Source of the DNA: Pullilachnospira sp963929535
GTDB taxonomy: Bacteria > Bacillota > Clostridia > Lachnospirales > Lachnospiraceae
Direction: 5' to 3'
DNA length: 64,000 nucleotides
Assembly: GCA_963929535.1 (NCBI GenBank)
Contig: CAWVIZ010000005.1
Location: forward strand, 124,001 to 188,000
Made by a program: the position numbers and the translations under genes. The notes beneath the pieces were generated by a model, which searched no databases, was not told where the DNA came from, and worked only from the letters and a program-made list of their open reading frames with translations. Below, in pieces: positions 44,191 through 51,708 of the stretch (its first letter is position 1; the number at the start of each line of letters is the position of its first letter).

Positions 44191-44228
44191 AGAGGCGGGC
44201 TCACCCATGGTAGCTGCGCCTCTTGTTT
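44191..44228 (+). terminator. Lysine riboswitch terminator
   Basis: AGAGGCG (44191-44197) pairs with CGCCTCT (44217-44223), followed by TGTTTT. Confidence 0.75.
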
Positions 44229-44231
44229 TGC

Positions 44232-44367
44232 GCGATACGCCCGGCAAGCGTCCGCCATGCTTGCATGAGCGGGCATTTGCCGGGCAACGGACAGCGAACG
44301 GCTTTGCCGTGAGCTGTCCGCAGTATCGCAGGAATCGGATGGGGTAAGGGATTTCCCCTATCCGATT
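44232..44367 (+). repeat. 137-bp cloverleaf-like repeat, full copy B (in dapA leader)
   Basis: Nested pairings: P1 GCGATAC/GTATCGC (44232-44238 with 44323-44329); P2 GCCCGGCAA/TTGCCGGGC (44239-44247 with 44277-44285) capped by CCGCcATGC-TT-GCATgaGCGG; P3 CGGACAGC/GCTGTCCG capped by ACGGC/GCCGT; then a separate 3' hairpin ATCGGATGGGG/CCCCTATCCGAT ending at 44367. It lies between the riboswitch terminator and dapA. Confidence 0.85.
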
Positions 44368-44400
44368 GAGACAGAAAGATCCAAGGAAAGGAGAATTTCA

Positions 44401-45285
44401 ATGGCTATTTTTAAGGGTGCAGGTGTGGCGATTGTTACGCCGATGAAGGAGAATTTTCAGATCAATTACGATAAACTGGATGAGATCCTGGAAGAGCAGA
44501 TCGCGGGGGGGACGGATTCCATCATCATCTGCGGCACTACCGGCGAGTCGGCCACGCTGACGGAAGCGGAGCATATGGAAGCCATCCGGTTTACCATCCA
44601 GAGGGTAAATCACCGGATCCCTGTGATCGCGGGAACCGGTTCCAACAGTACGGCCACTGCGGTACAGATGTCCAAAGAGGCGGAGGAGGCAGGCGCTGAC
44701 GGCCTTCTGCTGGTGACTCCCTACTATAATAAGGCTACCCAGAACGGCCTGATCGCCCATTACAGCGCTGTGGCGGAGGCTGTGAAAACACCCATGATCG
44801 TGTACAATGTTCCCAGCCGTACCGGGTGCAGCGTGGCGGCCAGAACCATGGCTTATATGGTAAAGAATATTGAGAACGTGGTGGGCATCAAGGAGGCCTC
44901 CGGGGATATCAGCTACGCTGCGGAACTGATGAATCTGTGTGACGGTCAGGTAGAGCTGTATTCCGGAAATGACGATATGATCGTGCCGCTCCTGTCGCTG
45001 GGAGGTATCGGAGTGATCTCCGTACTCTCCAACATTGCGCCCAGACAGACCCATGATATTGTGGCCAAGTTCCTGGAGGGGGATATCCAGGGAAGCCGCC
45101 AGCTTCAGCTGAAGGCATTTCCCCTGATCAAGGCCCTGTTCTGCGAGGTGAACCCCATTCCGGTAAAGACTGCCATGAACATGATGGGCAAGGAAGTCGG
45201 ACCGCTGCGTCTGCCGATGACAGAGATGGAAGAGGCCAACAAGGCCCGTCTGGCGGAAGAAATGAAGAAATTCGGACTTCTGTAG
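44401..45285 (+). CDS. dapA: 4-hydroxy-tetrahydrodipicolinate synthase
   Basis: 294 residues, TIM barrel. Catalytic features: GTTGESATLT (Thr pair), MIVYNVPSRTGCS (Tyr and Arg), and the Schiff-base lysine in VGIKEASGD. It condenses pyruvate with aspartate semialdehyde, the first committed step to lysine and meso-diaminopimelate. The start has AAGGAG. It sits under the lysine riboswitch, which supports DapA rather than another member of the aldolase family, and is followed 42 bp later by dapB. Confidence 0.96.
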   Translation: MAIFKGAGVAIVTPMKENFQINYDKLDEILEEQIAGGTDSIIICGTTGESATLTEAEHMEAIRFTIQRVNHRIPVIAGTGSNSTATAVQMSKEAEEAGADGLLLVTPYYNKATQNGLIAHYSAVAEAVKTPMIVYNVPSRTGCSVAARTMAYMVKNIENVVGIKEASGDISYAAELMNLCDGQVELYSGNDDMIVPLLSLGGIGVISVLSNIAPRQTHDIVAKFLEGDIQGSRQLQLKAFPLIKALFCEVNPIPVKTAMNMMGKEVGPLRLPMTEMEEANKARLAEEMKKFGLL

Positions 45286-45327
45286 GAAGTCTGCGGATTT
45301 TAACGTTGATACAGAGAGGGAGAAACT

Positions 45328-46098
45328 ATGGTAAAAGTAATTATGCATGGCTGCAACGGCCATATGGGACAGGTGGTATCCGGACTGATCAAGGATGATC
45401 CGGAGATCGAAGTCGTTGCCGGCATTGACCTGGTGGATAACAGAGACAACGGATATCCTGTATTTACGGACATCTGGAGCTGCGATGTGGAGGCGGATGC
45501 AGTGATCGATTTCTGCACTGCAAAGGCTGTGGATACGCTGCTGGAGTACTGTGTAAAACGCCAGATCCCGGTGGTTCTGTGCACCACAGGACTTTCCCAG
45601 GAGCAGATCGGCAAGGTGGAGGAAGCCAGCAAAAAGGTGGCTGTGCTGAAGTCCGCCAATATGTCCCTGGGGATCAATCTTTTCCTGAAGCTGCTGAAGG
45701 ATGCGGCCAGAACACTGGCGGCTGCCGGCTTTGATATGGAGATCGTGGAGAAGCACCATAAGCTGAAGGTAGACGCTCCCAGCGGTACGGCGCTGGCGCT
45801 GGCGGACAGCATCAATGAGGCGCTGGATGGAAAGTATCATTATGTATATGACAGAAGCCAGGTGCGCAGGAAAAGAGATGACAAGGAGATCGGAATCTCC
45901 GCTGTACGGGGCGGCACCATCGTGGGCGATCATGAGGTGATCTTCGCCGGCACCGATGAGGTGATCACTTTCCAGCATACGGCATATTCCAAGGCCATTT
46001 TCGGAAAGGGCGCTGTGCAGGCGGCCAAATTCCTGGCAGGGAAAGGCCCGGGCTGGTATCAGATGAGCGATGTGATCCAGACGGATGAGCAGGAATAG
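45328..46098 (+). CDS. dapB: 4-hydroxy-tetrahydrodipicolinate reductase
   Basis: 256 residues. N-terminal nucleotide-binding VIMHGCNGHMGQVVSGLI; catalytic EKHHKLKVDAPSGTAL; AVRGGTIVGDHEVIF in the C-terminal domain. It reduces the DapA product using NAD(P)H. Start with GAGGGAG. Second and last gene of the riboswitch-controlled operon; a strong terminator follows. Confidence 0.96.
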   Translation: MVKVIMHGCNGHMGQVVSGLIKDDPEIEVVAGIDLVDNRDNGYPVFTDIWSCDVEADAVIDFCTAKAVDTLLEYCVKRQIPVVLCTTGLSQEQIGKVEEASKKVAVLKSANMSLGINLFLKLLKDAARTLAAAGFDMEIVEKHHKLKVDAPSGTALALADSINEALDGKYHYVYDRSQVRRKRDDKEIGISAVRGGTIVGDHEVIFAGTDEVITFQHTAYSKAIFGKGAVQAAKFLAGKGPGWYQMSDVIQTDEQE

Positions 46099-46126
46099 AT
46101 GGGAATGCAAAAAAGAAACTGACTGG

Positions 46127-46162
46127 AAACGGTATAGCCGCCTGCGGCTATGCCGTTTTTTT
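46127..46162 (+). terminator. dapA-dapB terminator
   Basis: AACGGTATAGCCGC pairs with GCGGCTATGCCGTT (one G-U pair) and is followed by seven Ts. Confidence 0.93.
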
Positions 46163-46238
46163 GGATGGTGCGCCTGGCGGCGCACGTTTCTCAGTGTTTT
46201 CCATATCAGAATACCGCAAAGAAAGAGAGGGAAGATAA

Positions 46239-47045
46239 ATGACAGCCCAGGTACTGCCCCGGGGAAAGAAAAAAAGAGCGTTCATCCTGCTGTGTCTGAT
46301 ACAGGGAGGATTGATGTGTGCCGCACCGTTTCTGACAAGTTTTCTGGGGCGTGCAGTGAATGAGGCCTCCGGAGCGCCGGGCCGGGCGGCAGGATTTTTG
46401 GCGGTTTTTGCCGTGGGAATTCTGCTGGTTCAGGGGCTGAGCGTATGGACGAGGCAGAGAGAGCGGAGGATGCTGGATAATACGGTACAGGAACGGCAGA
46501 GAGAATACCTTCGGGGAATTTCCAGGGCCTCCTGGGAACAAACGGTGGGAACCGGTTCGGGAAAGCTGTTGTATTACATATTCGATCTGACGGAAGAGAT
46601 GTGTCAGGATGCGTTTCTGGCAGTTTCACTGCTGACCGGCATCTGCTTTACCGTTCTGTCGGTGACTGTCAATGTGGCGCTGATAGCGCCGGTTTTTCTT
46701 CCGGTATTTTATCTGCTTCTTCCGTTGTGCGTCTGGCTCTCTCTGAGAAGCGCTGACCGCTGTCTGGGCTCTCACCAGCGCAGGATCGCCGCCCAGGCTG
46801 ACTGCAGAAATGTTCTGGAAGAAAACCTGAATAATCTGTACGCCATTGACCTGAACCATGATAATGTTTTTTTCAGAAAGCGGTTTGAGGAAGCCCTGCG
46901 CCGGACGGTATCCATGGAGAACGGGCATCAGCGTACTGTACTGGGATATCAGTTCACAGACAGGATCTGCCGGTTCGCAGCCGAAATCGGAATTTTTCTT
47001 CTGGCGGTTTTTCTTATGCGGCAGGGACGCCTGGAAGCGGGATAG
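46239..47045 (+). pseudogene. ABC exporter subunit 1, membrane half, ended by in-frame amber codon
   Basis: 268 residues of transmembrane domain, four to five spans, ending GRLEAG then TAG (47043-47045). The very next codon is ATG and the same frame continues into the rest of the membrane domain and the ATPase (47046-47852). An intact exporter subunit would be about 538 residues, so a single nonsense change probably split the gene. It could be true decay, amber readthrough, or two separately translated halves. Confidence 0.75.
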
Positions 47046-47852
47046 ATGCTGGTGCTGATGGAATACGGTCTTCTGATCTTTGAACAGCTGAGTCAGGTGA
47101 ATTATGTGAGAGATCTGCTTCATGGGGTCCGGGCAGCCCTGGATGCGCTGCAGGAGCTGGAGCCCCGCAGGAATGTGGAAGACGGTACCATAGAAACCTG
47201 GGAGGCAGAAAAACATACGGCAGGCGCTCCGCTGGTGGAAGTAAGAAACGCGCGTCCGCCCTTTCATCTGTCCGGTGCTTATCATCTGTACATTTACCGC
47301 GGTCAGAAGATTTTACTGTCGGGAAAATCCGGAAAAGGGAAAAGCACTCTGTTCCGGATGCTGGTACGTTTGATGGATACTGCCGGCGGAAGCATTCTGG
47401 TCAACGGAAGAGATATCCGGGACTATCGCCTGGATGTCCTGCGCCGGGAAATCAGTTATATGCCTCAGTTCACATATCTGATAAATGGCACTGTACTGGA
47501 AAACATCCTCTGGGGAAATGAACAGCCCGACAGAAAAGAAGCCGGAGAGCTTCTGCGGAAAGCAGGTCTGGAAAATTCTGCCTGCCGGAATCAGGGAAGG
47601 ATCCGGAATCATGGGGATAATATTTCCGGAGGAGAACGGCAGCGCATCGGTATCCTGCGATGCATTCTTCGGAAAAGCCGGATATATCTGTTTAATGAAC
47701 CGTTTTCCAATTTGGATGAGGAGAACAAACGGAGAATGCTGGAGCTGATCTTGGAAAAATGCGGAGAGAAGACAGTGTTGATCATTTCCCATGACAGGAT
47801 TGCTGAAGAGTATCTCCGGGAGGTGATGGACATTGATGAAATATTTTCATAA
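47046..47852 (+). pseudogene. ABC exporter subunit 1, ATPase half after the amber codon
   Basis: 268 residues in the same frame as the preceding fragment. The first 50 residues are the last membrane helix. The ATPase has Walker A SGKSGKGKST, signature ISGGERQRI and switch ISHDR. Walker B reads IYLFNEP, with Asn in place of the usual Asp, which would weaken Mg-ATP binding. A modest GGAAG-CGGGA sequence precedes the ATG, so independent translation is possible. Probably non-functional with the damaged partner gene downstream. Confidence 0.7.
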
Positions 47853-48867
47853 AAGAGAAAAATCCAGCAGCGGGAAAACAGACCGGATGGCGGAAGGTAT
47901 TTGGGCCGGAGGGAAGGTAGGGAGCCGGCTGATACCGGCATTTTTTCTCTATTTTCTGGTACAGGCGGCGCTTCCCTGGTCTGCCCGGCTCCTTACCCGG
48001 GTGCTGGAACTTATGGAAGCGAAAACTCTGCCGGGGACGCTTCTTGGAGGATATCTTTTTGGCAGGCTTTTCTTTTATGCGGGAGGGGCGGCGGCCCAGT
48101 ACCTGTTTGCCGTATCGGGGATATTGCTGGCAGAGAGGGCGGAAGCTGCCTTTTATGTACATATGGACGGGAAGCCTCTGGAACAGAAAAAAGCCTGTGG
48201 GGGCGGCGGGACAGCGGAAAAGTTTACGCTCATCAGAGACTACGCAAAAAAACTGCCGGTTCCTGTGATGCTTGCCGAGGAGCTGCTGGTATCTGTGGCG
48301 GTCTCCGGCATATTTCTTCTGGAACTTCAGCCGGGGCTTCTGATCCCTCTTCTGCTTCCCCTTCTGGTATGGTTCGCGTTTTCTCTGGGACTGACCCGGG
48401 AGACAGGGAAAAAACTGGAGAAGCGCCTGACCGACCGTCAGGAACTTCACAGAGCTTTGAGCAGGATCCTGGAGAACCTGGAGTCTGTTCTGGTCTTTTG
48501 TTCCCGAAGTCAGGTGGGCAGTTTGTGCTTAAAAGAGCAGGAGGCGTACCGGGAAAGTGATCTGGAATATCAACGGCTGTACAGCCTGCAGGAAATGTTG
48601 AATCAGATCATCCTGATGGCGGGAAAAACCGGATTTTTCTGCGCTGCGGCTGCCGCGGGGAACACAGGCGCCGCGGAACTGATGACAGGTCTGCTGCTGA
48701 TGGAGTATCTGTATTATCCGGTATTTTCCGTGGGAAATCTGCTCCGGACTGTCAGAGAACTGCGGATTTCCAAAAAACAGATAACAACAGAATGGGAAAA
48801 GACGGGACCGGAACAGATCCGGGAAAAATTTCCTATATGGAGCAGTTTCCGGCAGTTTATTCCATGA
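47836..48867 (+). pseudogene. ABC exporter subunit 2, membrane half, truncated
   Basis: 343 residues from ATG 47836, overlapping the previous gene by 17 bp. The membrane domain is complete (about six spans), but after RTVRELRISKKQITTEW the sequence leaves the family and stops. The linker and the start of the ATPase domain with Walker A are missing. The rest of the ATPase is found in another frame at 48792-49247. Confidence 0.72.
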
Positions 48868-49247
48868 GTGTACGGGACAATCTCTGCCTTGGAAGACCGG
48901 TGGATGAGGAGAAAATGCGGGCCGTCTGCCGGAAAACGGGAATTGATGAAAAAATACGAAGCCTGCCGGAGGGCTATGAAACCATATTGGCGGAGAAAGG
49001 ACAAAATCTGTCCGGCGGACAGGCGCAGAGACTCGTTCTGGCAAGAACTCTGCTGCGGAATGCCAGCCTGCTGATCTTTGATGAACCCACATCCGCGCTG
49101 GATCCCGGGATGGAGGAGCGTTTTTGGAAGGTAGTGGAGGAATGGAAGGAGACCCGCAGCATCCTGGTGATCACCCACAGCAGGGAGGCCCAGAAGCATG
49201 GGGATGTGGTCTGGCAGTTGTCAGACGGTCAGATAAAAGCGATATAG
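48792..49247 (+). pseudogene. ABC exporter subunit 2, ATPase fragment lacking Walker A
   Basis: About 150 residues in a different frame. It starts at the Q-loop region (KISYMEQFPAVYSMSVRDNL), then signature LSGGQAQRLVLART, Walker B LLIFDEPTSALD and switch ITHSR. Walker A and about 80-100 residues before the Q-loop are deleted, so it cannot be a working ATPase. Together with 47836-48867 it is one broken gene. Confidence 0.75.
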
Positions 49248-49275
49248 GAGAGCCCGGCCGGGCTCTCCTGATTTT
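49246..49275 (+). terminator. Terminator of the decayed ABC operon
   Basis: AGGAGAGCCCGG directly followed by its complement CCGGGCTCTCCT (49246-49269), then GATTTTA. The palindrome begins in the stop codon. Confidence 0.7.
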
Positions 49276-49279
49276 ATGC

Positions 49280-49416
49280 GCGATACGCCCGGCAAGCAGC
49301 CGTCATGCTTGCATGAGCGGATATTTGCCGGGCAACGGACAGCGAACGGCATTAGCCGTGAGCTGTCCGCGGTATCGCGGGGATCGGATGGGGGAAGGGA
49401 CTTGCCCTATCCGATT
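49280..49416 (+). repeat. 137-bp cloverleaf-like repeat, full copy C
   Basis: Same architecture as 44232-44367: P1 GCGATAC/GTATCGC (49280-49286 with 49372-49378), P2 GCCCGGCAA/TTGCCGGGC, P3 CGGACAGC/GCTGTCCG, 3' hairpin ATCGGAT/ATCCGAT. Several differences from copy B fall in loops or become G-U pairs. A further inverted repeat, GGCTTTCCGG (49417-49426) with CCGGAAAGCC (49511-49520), flanks the sequence immediately downstream. Confidence 0.85.
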
Positions 49417-49585
49417 GGCTTTCCGGCTAAGATATAGTGATTATGCGGGAGGCGAAGCTTTGCAGAGAACGCGGCTTTGCCGGCTGCGGATCCGCCATGA
49501 GAATAAGCTTCCGGAAAGCCGGAATGGGGAATGGATGTGAGGAGGCTGGAAAAACGGCGAAGCGGATAAAAATGAAAATTTAACT

Positions 49586-49613
49586 TTGAAATAATCGCGT
49601 AATATAGTATAAT
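49586..49613 (+). promoter_or_regulatory. Promoter of the thioredoxin/CcdA fusion gene
   Basis: TTGAAA (49586-49591), 16-base spacer, TATAAT (49608-49613). Confidence 0.65.
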
Positions 49614-49682
49614 GGTCATAAAACAGTAAGAGATCATGAAAAAAGGATAAGTACCGCGGAAACAGGAAGGGGCTGTGCGTTG

Positions 49683-51305
49683 ATGAAGAACATAGAGGCA
49701 AAAGCAGAGAGAAAGATCAGTTGGCGCTGGCTTTTTTTGATGGTATTTTTGCTGAACATGCTGCTGGCCTTTCCCGGGACAGCCGGGGCCCAGGAGCCGC
49801 TCCGGGTAGAGTTTTTTTACCAGGAGGTCTGCGCCACCTGCGACGGTACGGAAGAATTTTATGAGATATATGACAACACCTTCTCTTCCCAGGAGAAAGC
49901 TCAGCTGAATGTGGAGATTGCCACCTATAATGTATTTCTGGAGTCCAATGAGGAGCATTACCGGCAGGTGGCCGGGGAAAAGGGAATTCCGGAAGGGACG
50001 TCCCTGCCGGTTCTGGTAGCCGGAGATCAATGGGTGAGCGGCTATGACGCCATTGAAGATTCGCTGAAAGAGCTGCTGCAGCAGGACGGCGGGGAAGCGG
50101 GAAGCGATGCTTCCGCGGATCTGGGGGCTGAGGATCCGGAGCAGTCGGTAGACGGATCCGGAACGCAGGTACAGGAGAGCGTTCAGGAAGACAGTACGGC
50201 CCGCGTGCAGGCCGCTGAAGCCCAGGAGCAGATCCGGCAGGAGGACGGGGCGGCGATGATTCTGTTTACCACCAACGCCTGTGAGGAGTGTGAATCCGTG
50301 AAGGAATGGATCAGCGGGCAGGAGTGGCTGCAGGATACGCTGATCCTGGAATACAATATTATAGAAGACAACAGCTTGGATTTTCTGAAAAAGATGTTTC
50401 GGAACAGCCAGGTGGAAGAAGACAGGCAGGAGGTTCCGGCGGTATTCGCAGGGGATGCGGTCCTGACCGGAGCCGGAGAGATCAGATCCATAACGGAGGA
50501 ACAGCTGGACGGATGGCAGAATGAGGATCTGATCCAGATGCTGGAGACCGTGCAGGAGGACCGGGAGACGGAAGAACTTGGCGGCGAGGACGCGGTGAGC
50601 GTCACGAACCTTCTGACGCTGGCGGGGGCCGGGCTGCTGGCAGGATTTAATCCCTGCTCCATATCCATGCTGCTGATGCTGCTGTCTCTGATCCTGGGAG
50701 CGAAAGCGTCTGTGCTGAAAAGCGGCCTGATGTATCTTCTGGGGAAATACGCGGCATACTTTGCCATCGGAATGGCCATTTACCTGACAGCTTCTCAGGT
50801 TTCAGAGGATGCCCTCAACAGAGCAGGACGGATCATTGATCTGGTTCTGGCGGTGCTGTTTCTGGGAGCTGCCGTATTCTATGCTGTGGACGCGGTGAAG
50901 ATCTTCCGGAAGGATTACGGTCATATCCGCACGCAGCTTCCGGTGGGGCTTCGGAAAGCCAACCATAACCTGATCCGGAAAATATCCGGCATGTCCGGAC
51001 TGATGCAGCCGCTGCTGATCCTGGGTCTGGGCATTGCCATTGCTTTTGGAGAGTTTTTCTGTACCGGACAGATTTATATGGCATCCATCACCTATATGCT
51101 GAGGGATGGGGAGGCCATCGTATGGCTGCCCTTCATAGTGTATGTAACGGCTATGTCGCTGCCGGCGGTATGTATGATCCTTCTGATCCAGAAGACCAGG
51201 AATACAGACAGGATTTCCGAATTCATGTTCCGCCACCTGGGAGCTATCAAGGTGCTGAACGCCGTACTGTTTATCTGTTTTGCCTTATATTTTCTCCTGA
51301 CATGA
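49683..51305 (+). CDS. Thioredoxin-like and CcdA/DsbD-like membrane redox fusion protein
   Basis: 540 residues from ATG 49683 (a TTG at 49680 is also spaced for GGAAGGGG). A signal-anchor lies at about 15-37. Two extracytoplasmic thioredoxin-like domains follow, with C50-AT-C53 and, after an acidic linker, C200-EE-C203. From about residue 305 there are six membrane helices of the CcdA/DsbD type, with paired cysteines in GFNPCSISMLL and GEFFCTGQIY. It probably carries electrons from cytoplasmic thioredoxin across the membrane to the outside domains. Client proteins are unknown. Confidence 0.82.
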   Translation: MKNIEAKAERKISWRWLFLMVFLLNMLLAFPGTAGAQEPLRVEFFYQEVCATCDGTEEFYEIYDNTFSSQEKAQLNVEIATYNVFLESNEEHYRQVAGEKGIPEGTSLPVLVAGDQWVSGYDAIEDSLKELLQQDGGEAGSDASADLGAEDPEQSVDGSGTQVQESVQEDSTARVQAAEAQEQIRQEDGAAMILFTTNACEECESVKEWISGQEWLQDTLILEYNIIEDNSLDFLKKMFRNSQVEEDRQEVPAVFAGDAVLTGAGEIRSITEEQLDGWQNEDLIQMLETVQEDRETEELGGEDAVSVTNLLTLAGAGLLAGFNPCSISMLLMLLSLILGAKASVLKSGLMYLLGKYAAYFAIGMAIYLTASQVSEDALNRAGRIIDLVLAVLFLGAAVFYAVDAVKIFRKDYGHIRTQLPVGLRKANHNLIRKISGMSGLMQPLLILGLGIAIAFGEFFCTGQIYMASITYMLRDGEAIVWLPFIVYVTAMSLPAVCMILLIQKTRNTDRISEFMFRHLGAIKVLNAVLFICFALYFLLT

Positions 51306-51321
51306 CAGAAGACAGAAGATC

Positions 51322-51621
51322 CTATTTTTTCAGCTCAGTCAGCAGATAGGCATCTATTTGCGGGAAATCGCCGTAAGCAGTCAGCCTGGAACCGGGAGCA
51401 AGACGGGTGTCTTTTTGGGATTCCCGAAGGATCTCCTCGGTCAGACGGGAACGGACCGCATTGCGGTGGATATGACACGGTTCCGGATCGTTGAAAAATT
51501 GTTCGCTTTTCTCCAGGATGACGGACTCCCGGATGGGAAGTTCGCTGAGACGGCCGCTGTAGATTTCCTGATCACCGGAATAAAGAGTAAGGTATGGGAT
51601 CGGTTGTTTTTTGAATAACAT
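51322..51621 (-). CDS. Small hypothetical protein
   Basis: 99 residues, no family recognised. It starts with an AAAGGAG site 8-9 bases before ATG and is convergent with the CcdA-like gene, 16 bp away. The sequence is soluble, with no signal or membrane segment (PYLTLYSGDQEIYSGRLSEL at the N-terminus). Balanced composition and a proper start suggest a real gene. It diverges from the AraC-type sensor at 51709. Confidence 0.6.
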   Translation of the reverse strand: MLFKKQPIPYLTLYSGDQEIYSGRLSELPIRESVILEKSEQFFNDPEPCHIHRNAVRSRLTEEILRESQKDTRLAPGSRLTAYGDFPQIDAYLLTELKK

Positions 51622-51708
51622 AGGAGATTTCTCCTTTCCAAATGGTATATATTAAGATTACGTGATAATCTGGAATTTTACAAGTGACATGAAAGAAGTG
51701 ACTGGTAA

